64,000 nucleotides of DNA from Typhlomys cinereus (GCA_023101885.1 JALPQD010000142.1:1650125-1714124), one strand, 5' to 3'; shown: positions 1-12,029, counted from the stretch's first letter. The notes: generated by a model not told the origin, from the letters alone. A program made the numbers and translations.

Positions 1-1174
1 CACCTAGAGACAGTCATTGCAAGGATTATGAACAGGAGGGATAGGGTAGGAGGGCCACACCAGAAAGAAGGAGAGAAGGGACCATGTTACAGCAGAGAAA
101 ATAGGCCTCCATCAAGGACTCAAATAAGTAATGAGACATCTGATTAAGTTCACAGACTTTTGTTCCTGATCATTTACTACTGAGGGGGTATGATCTCACC
201 AGAAGAGGAGGGCATATAGTCTGGCAGATAAAAAGTAACAAGCATTTCTTAAGCCCAAACTCAGAGTGGAATAGAAAAGGAAGAAAAGGGCATCTCAGGA
301 CACACCCCTGTCCCTGGACCCCTATGCCTGCCTATCCCTGCTGACCTTCCTTGTAGAGGAATGTTTTTACTGGCCGGGATAGTCAAGGGATGAAAGAATA
401 AACAGGGCATTAAGCAGGATTCAGATTAACAGAATTAATTAAGCTCAGTCTTTTGATTGTGGAATCACAGTGAGGTCACAAGAGGCATTACAAGGACCCC
501 TTCATCCATAGACCCTATAGACAACTTGCAGAACAATAGAACTTTAATTGTTAGGGAACATCTGTGTGTGACTTTTTGCTGGAGGAAGGTGAGGCCAATA
601 GTTGGGTGACTTATCTGAAGTTACTCTGTTGATTGGAAGTAGATCTCCAACCACACCTCAAGTACCCACATTATTCCTTGACACCATTCTCCAGATAATA
701 GTCAGGAATGGAAATCTCTCCAAGCCTGATATCCTGTCAGCAGGAACTACATTATGGGGCAGTGCTTTAGGAGCCATCACAAGATTTGCTAGGTGAGTGT
801 GGCTGAGAACACTTTCAAGTCATTGTTCTGTATCAGCATTAAATTATATGTATATGATGAAATAAATGAATATGATGAAATAAAAATGTTGTATAATGCC
901 TGGTATTTTGCTAAAATCCTTATGGAAACACATAAAATAAAATATAAGTTTTCTTTTAGAAAGTGAAACACCAGGAAATTTTGGAATCCAGACACAAGAA
1001 GCACAGATTTCAAGCAATTAGCTTGGTGTTTTTGTTTACAGACTCCATCTCTATTTTTACTAATACAGAGCTTATAATATGTTGCAGTTGTCCTGGAGAA
1101 GACATTAGGAATATAATAGGTACAAGTACTTTGAACTAGAAACACAGAACGAAAATACACTCCTATTGCCATTC
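1..1174. other. Unique non-coding stretch
   Basis: No gene, RNA gene or clear repeat is visible here. Short open frames occur on both strands (for example 602-796 plus and 789-1172 minus), but they show no recognisable domain, no codon-use signal and no splice context. The sequence is of mixed composition and becomes AT-rich from about 830 to 960. Confidence 0.6.
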
Positions 1175-1187
1175 AAATACTGTTAAG

Positions 1188-1486
1188 GGGACTGAGAAGA
1201 TGGCTCAGGGGTTAAAGCTTTTGCCTTGCAAAAAGAAGGACCTGAGTTCAGATCCCCAGATTCAATGTAAAAATGCCAGGTGGATATGCCTGACCCTGAA
1301 AGGTGGAGACTGGGAAACCCTGGAGTAAAGCAAAAAGGAGGTAGAACAATTCAGGATGATTCCCCATATCACCCTTGGACTTCCACAAGCACACAGTCAA
1401 ATGCCTTCTTGTACACATGCCTGCACACATATGTATACCCACATGAAACACAACGCACACACACACGCACACACACACACACACAC
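1188..1486 (+). mobile_element. tRNA-head SINE, unnamed family, full-length but diverged
   Basis: The head at 1190-1250 contains a pol III A-box-like segment (GATGGCTCAGGGGTTAA) and a B-box-like segment (GAGTTCAGATCC). It is followed by a body shared with the copies at 30682, 33521, 37718, 43232, 58557 and 60221 (ATAAAAATGCCAGGTGG-type, then CCCTTGG-CTCCACAGGCACACA-type), and ends in a CA-rich tail. Imperfect target-site duplications flank it: AAATACTGTTAAG at 1175-1187 and AAATGCTACTAAG at 1487-1499, 10 of 13 matching. The head resembles rodent B2, but the body does not match the mouse B2 I know. Divergence suggests an old, inactive copy. Confidence 0.8.
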
Positions 1487-1487
1487 A
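1455..1487. repeat. (CA)n tail of the SINE
   Basis: A CA dinucleotide run with CG interruptions forms the 3' tail of the preceding SINE. Short open frames overlapping it are artefacts of the repeat. Confidence 0.9.
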
Positions 1488-1499
1488 AATGCTACTAAG

Positions 1500-1983
1500 G
1501 GCTACAACAAACCTTGTCCACATAGCACCTATGTGGTATGATTCAGGAAACAAATCATACTCACAAGAGCAAACTTCAGATTTGCCTCACCTCTGTGCCA
1601 GGTTAAGTCTGTGTCCTGCTGGTAATGAACTCTTGTACCCTATTAATGGGGTTTTCAAGTGGAATTATAGCCTGGTAGTTATTTTAAAATGCATTTTTCC
1701 TATAGACGTTGACTTAAATTGGCAAGCCATATGCCTGGTTTTCTATAATAACAGGGAGGTGGAGATTTAAATGTGTATTTTAAATGACTCTCAGTTATTT
1801 CATCAGCACTAATATTTATGTGTATATTTTATCTCATTTAGCAACTTCTAGAATAGTCGAAAGTTGTAGTTAAGAGTAGTAATATTCGACAGATGGAGGT
1901 CGAATGTTCTCAACATCTCACAGGATGTAAGATGTTCTCCCAATTCCTATGCACTTTCCTAGTCTATGTTTCCGTGTTGTCTC
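1500..1983. other. Unique AT-rich non-coding stretch
   Basis: No recognisable gene or repeat. The open frame at 1489-1770 has no known domain. Confidence 0.5.
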
Positions 1984-2372
1984 AGTTTGCCTGCATGTTG
2001 CTGACAAATTCATGACAAAATGACTTATGGGAACAAGGGGTTTTATTATAGTCTTAGTTTAGTTTGGCAGGACTGCTCACACCAACACCAGGGACTGAGG
2101 AAACTGGCCACATCATACCAATTGCCCTTGAGAGACAGGCAAACTTTCCTTGCCAGGCAGCATGATTGCCCAAGTATGCCAAATGCTGGAGCATGCCAGC
2201 TTCCCCTATCTTATTAGCCTACCCAGGAAATAGTCCTAACAATGGGCTAGCTCTTCCCATGTTGATTAGACATTCTCCCACAAATTTGCTCAAGGTCCAA
2301 CTCACCTACTGGTTCTTCACAAAGTGCCCAGAGTTTGAGTCTTCCCTTGTCAACTTGACACCTGTAACTATC
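1984..2372 (+). mobile_element. Unassigned interspersed repeat, copy A
   Basis: This ~390 bp block is clearly homologous to 45646-46072. Both begin with CAGTTTGCCTGCATG, continue through GGGAACAAGGG-TTTATT, CACCA-CACCAGG, GAACTGGCCACA and CCAAGTAT, and end with TCAAGTTGACACCTGT or its near variant. A third, more distant relative is at 4025-4320. The CAG start would suit a nonautonomous hAT element such as the rodent URR1 group, but I could not define matching terminal inverted repeats, so the family is left open. Confidence 0.65.
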
Positions 2373-3117
2373 ACACATGTTATATTGAGGCACATTTATT
2401 TCATTCACATAGTCATTCATTCCACGTGGACCCTGATGTGCACGGAAAAGTGAATTGTCATGGCTTTATAAATTTGTAAGGGCTGCAGAGCAGGGCGTGG
2501 ATATGTAGTCACATGAAGTAGAGACAGACTGTTTCAGCTTTGTAAAATACAAAATTTTAGAAGAGCTTAATGGAAGAACTCAGGTCCGTGATCATTGGGG
2601 CTGGATCTCTGATTCGAGTGGCTTGATTTTCTGTCACAGAGTGTTTTCTTCCACCTTTAGAGTAAATTTGCACAGGACACAAAACTACAGTTTATTTCCA
2701 CTACGTTCACAGAAGGGCAGCCTCAAGTGCACACAAGATGGCCCCAGTCCTCAGAAAAACAGACTCATGAAGACTTTGAACCATGACTAATTTGGTGAAT
2801 GGGGGGAAAACTGGGTACACAGCGAGGCTCCATTCACTACGAAGCTGATACACATTTGTGTTTTGGGATCCTTATTTGAAATGAATTAATTTGTAAATTT
2901 CAAGGGTATTGGACAGCAGGACCATATAGATATACCTATGTACTGAAAAGACCATGTCAATGTCCAGTGTTTGCATAACTGGACCTTAAAAATTAGTCTG
3001 TCCTACATTTTCACTAAAGAATAATTAGCCTCCCTCTGGTGAATACTTTCCCCCCAGGTGCCAGATATAATACGTCCACAGTGTCAGGAGGTATCATGTA
3101 AGTGCAGTCTCCTATCA
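2373..3117. other. Unique non-coding stretch
   Basis: No gene or assignable repeat seen. The open frame starting at 3058 runs into the L2-like relic that follows. Confidence 0.5.
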
Positions 3118-3235
3118 TTATGTCTACTTCAGCTCCACAAACATGTCAGGCACTGTGCTGTGAGCTGGAAAGGCAGAGTTAGCACAATAGCTCCTGGCAT
3201 CAGGAAGTTCAAAAGCAAGTGCGAGTATTCACCAC
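3118..3235 (-). mobile_element. L2-like relic, antisense
   Basis: The segment with GTCAGGCACTGTGCTGTGAGCTGG and following bases reads as the reverse complement of the well-known L2 3' end (cactgtgc-type core followed by an ancient degraded flank). It is short and very diverged, so the call is tentative. Confidence 0.4.
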
Positions 3236-3585
3236 AGCCTAGGGAGAGCAGATGTCATGCGGGAACCCTGCAAGGTTTAATGAATCCATGCCTTAGTCAA
3301 ATTTGCAATGTATGAAATCCATCTTTGATTCTCAACAGTTTGGGAGGCGAAGAAGGGCTTGGGAATGGCTACTGTATTTTATTTATCTAAGTAGAGAAAC
3401 ACTAAAGCTGAGGTCCTAGCAGTTGCATTGGAGAGAAGACAGGTAAAAGAGAGAGGGGACTTGATGGGTTGACTTGGAAGTGGGGGTTAGGATAAGAGGA
3501 AGGTACCTCACTGTTCACCTGTGGTGCTAGGTGAATGTTTGGTTTTTATCTTAGAAGGCTAGGAATGTTGTGAAAGGTATGTGAA

Positions 3586-3727
3586 TGTGTGTGTGTGTAT
3601 ATATGTATGCATGTGTACTTATGTGTGGTATATGTTTGTATATGTATGTGTGTCCTTGTGTATGCATTTATATATATGTGCGTGCATGCATGTGTGTGTG
3701 CGCACATGGATGCATGCTCGTGCACAC
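3586..3727. repeat. Imperfect (TG)n / (TGTA)n microsatellite
   Basis: About 140 bp of alternating TG and TA units with CGTGCATG variants. Open frames rich in Cys/Val or His/Thr on the two strands here are by-products of the repeat. Confidence 0.9.
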
Positions 3728-4024
3728 ACTTACATACTGACAAAGTCAATAATGACTTAATTGACTTTGGCCCAAAAAATATCACGTAAAGAATCTCATT
3801 TGCCAAACCAAAAAAAAAAAAATTCATGTTAAATAATGAGACAACTTAAAGATGTAATTAAAAAAATTTGAAGCAGAATCCCAACCCAATCCTGAGACTA
3901 CCTGCTATTTCCTTATCCTTGCTAAGCAGAGGATAGTGAACTAGGGACATCGTTTCCCACTGACTGATAATGGTTATATCCTGTAACAAGATGTACTGTG
4001 TTAGTAATCTGTAGGTGACGTAGG

Positions 4025-4320
4025 TGGCTGTATTGGTCAGATCAGTTTCAGAGGTTTCAGCCCATAGCAGCAGGGAGGGGTGGCAGAACGGAGGAACTTA
4101 CATCACAGTAGCAGGAAGTGAGCTTCTCTGTCTCATTTCTATTCCGTCAAGATGTCCAGCCTACTGATTGATATCCCCCTCCCCCCACCAAGTCAGTCTT
4201 TCCTCTGACCCTACCAGTTAATCTCTCTGGAAAAACCCTCCCAGAGCATCCAAAAGTATACTTAACTAATCCCTAAGCATCTATGTACTGACTCAAGTTG
4301 ACAGTCAAGGTTAGCCAGTG
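4025..4320 (+). mobile_element. Distant relative of the unassigned repeat, copy C
   Basis: The block includes CAGTTTCAGAGGTTTCAGCC, a GCAGGAAGTGAG segment, CCTCTGACCCTACCAG and a terminal TCAAGTTGACAGTCAAGG. The end resembles the ends of the repeats at 1984-2372 and 45646-46072. It also resembles rodent nonautonomous hAT-type repeats (URR1 group) as I remember them. The internal match is weak, so this is a low-confidence grouping. Confidence 0.35.
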
Positions 4321-4660
4321 CAGCCATGAATCTAAATATGACTTCTCAAGAGACTAATGTTGAAAAAGATTTTTTTCTACATTGCATTTTTATTATATAT
4401 CATTTGTTTGTTGGGCATGTCCTTTCTTTTTGCCACCAATTCTGTATGGATAATTAAATGATCTGGCCTTAAGTTTAGTGATTATAGTTATCTTTCTGTT
4501 TCCAAAGAGAAAAACAGTTGCTCAGTAAAATGTATATTGGGGGTTTTTGAGTTTCAGTCCATGTTTTCTTTAACTGCTTCTATGCCACAGATAAAGCAGG
4601 AAGTGATGTCTTAGATTTAAAAAATCAGTATGATAGTTTCCTTTATGTGGATGTGATAGA
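4321..4660. other. Unique AT-rich stretch
   Basis: Contains TGGATAATTAAATGATC around 4447-4463, which is homeodomain-like, but nothing else that I can assign. Confidence 0.4.
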
Positions 4661-4664
4661 AGGT

Positions 4665-4800
4665 ACACAGGCATGCCATCGCACGCAGATGGAGTTCAGA
4701 GGACAGTTCTTTGGAAGCCACTTTCCTTTCACCATGTGAACTCAAGTTACCAGGTTTCCAGCAGGTGTCTCATGCATTGATGTATCTCACCAATCCATTA
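4665..4800 (-). mobile_element. B3-type SINE, antisense
   Basis: Read on the minus strand this gives the B3 pattern: a tRNA-like head (GGTGAGATACATCA), then a CATGGTG-like segment, CTTCCAAAGAACTGTCCTCTG and CTCCATCTGCG. The rodent B3 signature is the tRNA head followed by a tail beginning 'gttgtcctctgacctcca'. The copy is old and has many substitutions. Confidence 0.65.
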
Positions 4801-5396
4801 GTGTCCATTCCCATCTAGGGTAAGAATGTTCCTTTTTTAAGATGGTGACTGTTTTGCTAACAAATTTAATAATAGGTATGGAGTTACTGAAACCAGGAAT
4901 GTTGATGCGTGCAGCTGCTTATGGGATTCAGTCTGTGCTCCCTGACTTGAGAGTTTTGCTCCATCGATGCAATCTGTAATAATGTCTGCAAAGAGACGGC
5001 TGTTAGTTTAAAATTACCTAAGGAGCATCAGTTTAGACGTAGCCAATTGTAGATCACCACTGTGACTGCAGGTCACATACATTAAGCACAGTGATACTTG
5101 GTGATTTCTTGTGAGAGGGGGGTCCTTGGCTCACGTTCAGCTCCTTAAAAGGCGTGTGTCTGCGTAAAATCAGTAAAACCTGTTTTCTGCATTTTCTGCC
5201 CTGGCAAAGCAGAGTGCATTTTATCTGATCTTCCCCCCATTGCTTGAGCTTTTCTTTATTGCTCATTAAATCTGCATGTAAAGAAAGCATACAAAATGTG
5301 GTAGCCCCTGGGTTTTGAAGGTATTAACAACCACTGAGTATGGGTGGTGGATGATGGAGGGGCCACCTGTGTTTCTTCGAAATTCCTTCAGAAATG

Positions 5397-5417
5397 CTCG
5401 GCTAGGGGGCACCAGCG
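5397..5417 (+). promoter_or_regulatory. Candidate CTCF motif
   Basis: GGCTAGGGGGCACCAGCG matches the core of the CTCF consensus (C-x-x-C-T-AGGGGGC-x-C). The upstream CCA is not preserved. Binding is inferred from sequence alone. Confidence 0.3.
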
Positions 5418-6238
5418 AACATTTCCGTTCAGGTGCTTTAAACTAGGCCACATACTGTTGACACATATGCATCAGAGAGAAACGTGAGCACTTTGTGAAA
5501 TCTTCCTACTAAAAATAATTTACACCTGTATTTATAGCCACACTCTCATGCTTGAGGAAAGTGGTGTCGAACTTTCCAATGTGGGAAGGAAAAAGTCATC
5601 TTGTAAACTGTCTCTGGAGAAGACCCTTCTCAACCAGAGCCCTGAATTCGCCTGTCAGAATTTCTAGCAGTGCTGCTAAGAGGTTGTTTTTTTTGTGGAG
5701 AGGATATGTGGGTAGGCAGTGTAATTAGTAACATTACATATTGACATGGACTCCATCACACACCTACCTATCCTCCATGGTTGATAATGGACAGGGTAGC
5801 GGTGGAGATCTGCCCATTATCAGGAAAGAATGGTTGATTAACAAGCAGGACGCTGCAAGCAAGGTGGTATGCCCATTCTGAGGCAGCACTGTGGGTTCTG
5901 TCAGAGCCAGTTGTCTTCATTTTTCACCCTATTGACATACTTGCTTAAAGGAAGCTGGGAAGAGAACATTTTTAGATATTCTAATAGAGAGTGTGCCCAA
6001 ATACAGCCTTTTCTGATCGCAAAGTACTGTGCGGGACCTGCTTCGCAGTGTAGCTATGCATATGTTTGAGTGGGAGGAAAAAAGGGAACAGATGACTTGA
6101 AAACTATTAAATTGTTACACATGCACAAAAGTTATTTTCCTCATCAGAAATTTTAAAAATTATATATATGAAACTTAACATCCTAAGATTTCAGCCACAG
6201 TACATCTTGTCATTTGCTCAAAGTATTCACACATAATC
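5418..6238. other. Unique stretch with conserved-looking block at ~5700-6080
   Basis: No repeat or gene is recognised. The block from about 5700 to 6080 is free of repeats and contains GTAATTAGTAACATTAC and GGTTGATTAACAAG, which resemble homeodomain/HNF1-type sites. Conservation cannot be tested here. Confidence 0.35.
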
Positions 6239-6239
6239 A

Positions 6240-6335
6240 TTGAGTACTTCGTTCATTCACTCATTCATTCATTGAGCGGCAACACCTATGTGTTATTAAT
6301 ACGTACGATTCTACATGCAGAGGTATATAATATCT
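6240..6335 (-). mobile_element. Ancient L2/MIR-like relic
   Basis: CATTCACTCATTCATTCATTGAGCGGC followed by ACACCTATGTGTTATTAATACGT is a decayed form of the antisense L2 3' end ('attcattcattcaacaaatatttattgagc...ctatgtgcc'). The segment is too short and diverged to subclassify. Confidence 0.45.
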
Positions 6336-7460
6336 GTGATAATTATTTCTATAAATGTTCCTGTCAATGGGGTGGGTGACAAGCTGGTTTCTATGGCGAA
6401 ACTTAAAATTAAATTTCACTTTAAAAATATGTGTTAAAAAGATATAGATGCCCAACTGCAATTTGCATGATTTTCCCTGTAATTATTTGGAAAAAGAACT
6501 TGAACTTTTTTCTCTCTAGGGTGGTTAAGTGTGTGGGGGAGGGGGAGCGTGTTTGATCAATGAGGAAGTGCTGTGTGGAGGAGGATATGAATAAAATGAA
6601 AGATTTTATGGCACTTCATGAAATACTAAGGGCACTGGTCAGTGCTTACAAAGGTGTGCTGGAATTTACTGAGCAGTGTATTATAAGCATGGGCACCTAT
6701 TTAAACCAACTCTTTGCAGTTGCAGCTGGTGAAGACCTTAAACTTCCACCCTCTATCTACTTACTGCAGCACGTTGACTTCAGGTCTCTTGTAAGAAAGT
6801 CTAAATGTAGGCTGTTGAATAATCCCTTTGAGGGCCCTGTAACTATTTTTATGCCTGGATATGCGTCATCAGTGGGTATTTTCTCTGGTGACTCGCTTAC
6901 ATCAGGTCTCCTACCATACATTCTACCAACGAGTGACTTATGATTGATGGGAACCACGGCTGTTATTTAGCTTTATCTGTGACCTCAGCGGATGGACAAC
7001 AGGAATTTCCAGGCTGTTAAATTCCCTGCGTGCCTGAAGACAGGGGCTCTCGGTGTTGATCGAGGCAGGTAGCTAGTGATATTATTCACTACTGATGACG
7101 GGGGAGGGACAAGGGAAGAAAGGGGAGGGAGAAAGAAGGGAAGGGAGGGGAATTCCTTCTGTGAGCCGGCGGCAGCTCTGGCTCAGCCTGTTTTCTTAGT
7201 CCTCTTCGGTGGCTGCCTGCCCGTGGGGGAAAGGTGCACTTGCTGGACCTGAGAAAGCGGACATTCAGAACCTTGCCATAGGCGCAAGAAGTAATCTCAG
7301 GGCTGGCCGGCCAGTTCTGGGCTCTCTTTAACTAGTTAAGGGGTTGCTTTTCAGATCAGCTGGATATCCTCGGGCAGCCCTGGACGTTCTTAACCTGAAG
7401 CAGAGCAGAGGTTTTAAATTCAAAGAGACGCTTAGCTAACAGAGAGCAAGAGCACAAGCA
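6336..7460. other. Unique stretch with unsupported 127-codon frame
   Basis: An ATG-to-stop frame at 6560-6943 encodes 127 residues. It is preceded by an acceptor-like TTTTTTCTCTCTAG at about 6507-6520. I recognise no domain. The reverse strand is also open in part of the region (6757-6957), and there is no convincing downstream donor, so it is not called as a gene. From about 6950 to 7440 the DNA is more GC-rich with several CpGs, without a clear promoter motif. Confidence 0.4.
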
Positions 7461-7557
7461 AGAGAGAGATAGGGAGAAGGAGAGGGAGAAGGAAAGGGAG
7501 AGGGAGAAGGAGAGGGAAAAGGAGAGGGAGAGTGAGAGAGAGAGGGAAAGGGAGAGG

Positions 7558-7596
<39 letters not shown>
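7461..7596. repeat. Purine-rich (GA)n/(GGGAGA)n tract
   Basis: About 135 bp of almost pure purine on the plus strand, ending in a perfect GA run at about 7566-7595. The minus-strand Ser/Pro/Leu-rich frame at 7436-7684 is an artefact of it. Confidence 0.9.
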
Positions 7597-7597
<1 letters not shown>

Positions 7598-8579
7598 CTG
7601 CGCTGTGCTCGGTCTGGCTATGTTGGTTGTCAATCTTGAGGTGATTTTTTTTTCTTGACCCGCATCTTGTTTGCTATATAACATGGGAGAGAAAACAGTG
7701 CATTGTGTGTGTCAGTGGAAATAAAACATAACCAAGGCACAGGAATGCTTCCTCCTCTTCTTCCTTCCCTCTCTCTTTCTTGCACATTTACATGTGCGAG
7801 ATTCTTAGTTTCCACTGAGATTGTTTCAACACTAAAGAAGCTCAGTTCCCTTTCTCCAGAACTTTATACCTTTGTCTGCCTTCCCACCTCTTCTTTTTCC
7901 TCCTCTTCTCTTCTCTTCATTATTCCCTGGTACTACTGTCTTGATTTCTTGAGAGTCCCAGGTACTGTGGGTTGTCCCTGTGCACAGGTGATTGTCCCAG
8001 AGATTATTTTGTTTCTTTAAAAGATAAAGAAAAGTTAAAATACTTCTTTTAGTGAGTATAGTTACACCATCACTCACTTATGCAAAATTACTTTTCTGGT
8101 CCTTTAAGTCTGTTTTTGCTGTTTTTTTTTAAATGAAAGAAAGGTACTTATCTTTCTTTGCTTACCAATTTTCTTCTCTTCCCCCATCCACCTAACTAAG
8201 GGCATATGCTCTCCATTTGACACTACCAGGATTAATGCAATTAATTTCATGATGCCTTGTGTTTCCTGGGAACCAAATTATGTGATAATTCCAGAGTCTA
8301 GTACCCCAAGAAAGATATGTGGGATGCAAACACCCTCTTGGAAAGTCTTTTTGTTCCAATGGGGACATTGCTGCACACAGTTCTGTGAAGTGGGCAGGGG
8401 GCATTTTGTAGCTATTTTTGTAGTCTTCCTTTCAAGCAAGCCCTCCTCATGGTAAAAATCTAGCACCTGTCAAGTCATGTTGTTTCAGTTTTCGACATTT
8501 AAAATTCAAATGACTGAAAGAGAAAGAAAACTGAGTGTCACTGTAAACCTCACCTACAAAAACACTTTCCTGTTGAAAA
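7597..8579. other. Unique non-coding stretch, pyrimidine-rich parts
   Basis: Contains CT-rich patches at about 7750-7790 and 7885-7920 and a T-run near 8121. Several overlapping short frames on both strands show no domain. No gene or mobile element identified. Confidence 0.5.
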
Positions 8580-8775
8580 AAACTTGCTTCTTGAACAAGC
8601 AGATGAGTCATGACAAGTGAGTTATGATTTGAAATTTGTAGAAAATTGAAATTCAGAGTTCTATGAGGTTTGAGTCATTGGCAGTATAATGAATTAAGCC
8701 ATTATAATGTGTCCACTTAGAAAGTAATCATTAAAATGTGTGCAATCCATTGTTTGTTTATTTCCTTGTAGTATT
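8580..8775. promoter_or_regulatory. Candidate conserved regulatory block
   Basis: A repeat-free AT-rich block packed with recognisable motifs. It contains an AP-1-type GATGAGTCATGAC (8602-8614), GAATTAAGCCATTATAA, AGTAATCATTAAAA and a forkhead-type TTGTTTGTTTATTTCC around 8751-8766. Such clustering is typical of enhancers, but the identification is inference from motifs alone. Confidence 0.3.
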
Positions 8776-11700
8776 CCCCCCGGAGTCACTAGCAATAGGC
8801 TTCGCTTCCTAAGAGTGGCATTATGTGGGAAAGATGTGCTTGGTGGTTGGTTCCTGGTGGGTGCTTGCATTTGTCTTTGTCTGATGTGTGGTGGTGGGGG
8901 GTGTTATTAGAAGCTACAACATTCTTCTCCCTTTCTTTAAAATGAATGTGTGTTTTTATGCGGGGGAGTGTGAAGGCAGAACAAACATGAAGGAGGGATA
9001 TGTATTCTTCATTAAATATATTTCACAGAAGATTATAGTTTGTGTGGGAGGAAATAGCTACTTGTCTGTTGATTGCATTGTGCTTATTCCATATCAGAAC
9101 TATTTGCGTTTAGGCAGGATCTCCTCATTTTGATACTGTTATGGTTGGAGAAGAGAATATAATTTTGAGGCTGCATGCTGATGGGTAAGAGTAATTGTTC
9201 TCTTTTTGGTAGTGCTTAGCATGGAATCTGCCTTGGTATTTTTATAACTACATATGCAAATCTTTCCTCCCAACCCTCTTTTTTTTTCCAGCCCCCACTT
9301 TCTCCATGGACAGAGGTTTTTCTTTTTGTTTTTTTTTTTTTTTGTAATCTTCTGGACTTTGAAACTCTAAAAGTCTAAAATTTAAAGAGATCAGAGTATT
9401 TTGTGTGGAAATCGTAAGTTAGAGCAGAATCTTGGCTTAGATTAAAGCCTTTCTGCTAGAACAGATCCTGTACTGAAAGCAGCCTCCACTGTATACTTGG
9501 TTTCTATGGAGACACTTTCATTGCTGGTAGATGATCAGTTTGTTTGAGTGTAGGGTAAGTGACTGGCTGTATCAACGTGGGTCAGAGCAGCCGATGGAAG
9601 CTGCTGGTTTATATGTGATCTCTGGTAGAAGCTCAGTAAGCACGCAATAGATCTATGTTCACCTCATCACCCTGAGAAGTGATCATTTGACTAAGGTTCC
9701 TGTTATGTTTACAAAGCCACGCAAATACCAAAACCAGGCTATGATATTGAGGTAATAGCATCATTTTACTTTCTTAAAGGCACATAACTGCAGTGTTGCA
9801 TAAGGAATGATCCTCAGAGGTGCTTAGAGTTAGGATGACGCTGCACACCTGACATGTCAGAAACATGGAAGGGCCCTCCTCAGAGGGCAGACAGTATTGT
9901 TTGGTAAAAGATTCTTCTGTTTGCCCATGTCAGCACCAAGGCAGCAGTATTGAAGTATTCCATGGTTCTATGACCCCCCTCCTTGGTGATTCAAGGTGCT
10001 TCCTCTTTCACAGTGGTGATACAGACAAGATAGGGAGGCGGAGCAAATGGATGGCTTCTTAGAAGTCATACAAGGTATTAGTTGTGTCCACAGGGCAATC
10101 TTGGCTCATTGGATCTTGTGGCAGGGGCCTAGAAGCTGAAAGGTTCTGAACTCATCTGGCTGATGTCAGGAGTGAGCCTAGTGACCAGGCCCAGTCTTCT
10201 GCAGCCCTGACATTGTTAACAAGCTCCAGTTAATTACTAGATCTGTGTTGTAGACTTAGCTCTTTATCTTCCCACAGCAGAGGTTGGCAGAGGCTCCCAG
10301 GGACTGTGTAGCTGTGTGGCTCCACCAGAAGATACCAGAAGGTGTTATCATTTGAGTCAGCAGCGTTGGAAGCTCTTGTCCATTGGGGACTTTGGGGAAG
10401 GACTTTCACAAGAGGGAAGATTGGGAGTTGGGTGGGAGACATGCCACAGGTAGTTTGAGAATACACAGAGACACATGCACTTTGAATAAGAATATTTTAT
10501 TCTATTCTCTTCACTTTGAGGAAGGTGGGTTTTCTATTACCAGAACTCTGTGGCCCAACTCTCTTGTGGTCTGCAAGCATGTTCCCAGAGGTCCCATTTT
10601 CAAACACAGATGAAGGAACTTGTGTTCAGGGATTTTTCATCAAAGGCATTCTTCTAATCTCAGCAAAGTTCCATGCCACCTTCCTGGTTGTTGTTGACAT
10701 TCAAGGAAGTGCAGACGTACCCTCCAATCACATGCTTCTTGAGATATCTCAAAACAAGTGGCTGTGATTACCTGTGCTCACCTCCAAATTCAGTTGCTGT
10801 AGAATTCCACCTAAAACTTTCCCTCTGGAAGCCTTTGGATTTCTTTATTGGGCATTTAAAAATTCTTGACATGGAGATTTACAGATATTTAAATAATGAA
10901 TTGCCCACAAATGCCTCATTTCCTATAAAGTCACAACCTGACTCCTGTGTGGACTAGCGAGACCCTAAATTGGATCCTTCTGTTATTTAGATTAGTTTTA
11001 TGTGTGTGGAGAGCCATTCATGAGGCCACGTGGCATAGCCCAATAAAGAATTTATCTTCCTCCTGGGGGAATAAATTTAAAAAGGCCTGGAAATATAGAG
11101 GACTAGCCATGAAAAAGGATCTGAGTGGTTCAAGTGTGTTAAGTTGTACAGTGAAACTTTGGTTCTGAAGGAACCTGTGAAGTCTAACATGGGTCTCAGG
11201 CTTGAACTCAATCTGATGGGAATGGGGGTTCCTTGTGATTCTGGTTCTTGCTTTGATTGGAGTGTGGGAGAACTGAGTCTGGGGTATATTACGGTTGACT
11301 TGAAGGTGTGGTCAAATGCTTCAAACCCAACAGGGAGCTGAATGGGTAGGTGGGGATGAGGTCTTACAGTGCAGGTCAGTTTTCCACATTTGAAATGAAG
11401 AGCTGAAGCAAAGTTTTCTCTTGCATGTGGAAAGGCTGTGTGAAAGGAAGGGCACCAATGCCTCTACAAGTGTGTAAATCTCCGGGGCCCGAGAGAACCT
11501 GCGCCTTTAAAGGCCAGTAAGAATCCCTGAGAAAACAGGCCTCTTTGTCATCAATGTAGGCCAGGGAGGTGACTGTGTCTGGTGGCAAAGGCTTGCCTGT
11601 CAGTTCCACTTGAGGCTCAGCCTGTCCCCATTGGGAGGGTCACATTCCCCTGTGACCTTTATTTCTTCTTACTGCAGTCTGTCTCCCACCCCCACTCGGG

Positions 11701-12029
11701 GAAGTCTTCACCTCTTGGATCAGGGTACGAGGCATTTTGGAGGGAGCCTTAGGTTTGGGTGCTTGGTGAATCCTTACCCAACACATTGTACACACTCTCT
11801 TATATTTGTTGGTGGGACCTCATCTGTGCTAGAGAGAGAACAGACCGAGTATGAGGGCTGAGCCCAGAACCCTGGGAAATGTCCCAGCTTTGGGGTGAGA
11901 AGGAAAAAAGAATGTGGTTAAAGACTGAGAAGGCAGGAGAGGGTGGAAATCAAGTCAATTGCAGTAATAGAAGAGATAGTTTCTTGAGTTTGCAATTTCA
12001 ATTTCCTTTATTCAGAAGTATGCCATGTC
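8776..12029. other. Long unique non-coding stretch
   Basis: About 3.2 kb with no assignable mobile element and no recognisable gene. A T-run lies at about 9328-9343. Overlapping short frames at 10383-11341 are each below 100 codons, with no domains. An AATAAAG at about 11041 is not associated with an evident transcript end. Confidence 0.5.

Noticed and set aside
6560..6943. 127-codon plus-strand frame with non-repetitive composition
   Set aside because: It looks more protein-like than most, but I recognise no family. There is no donor or polyadenylation context and the reverse strand is partly open. Kept only as a note.
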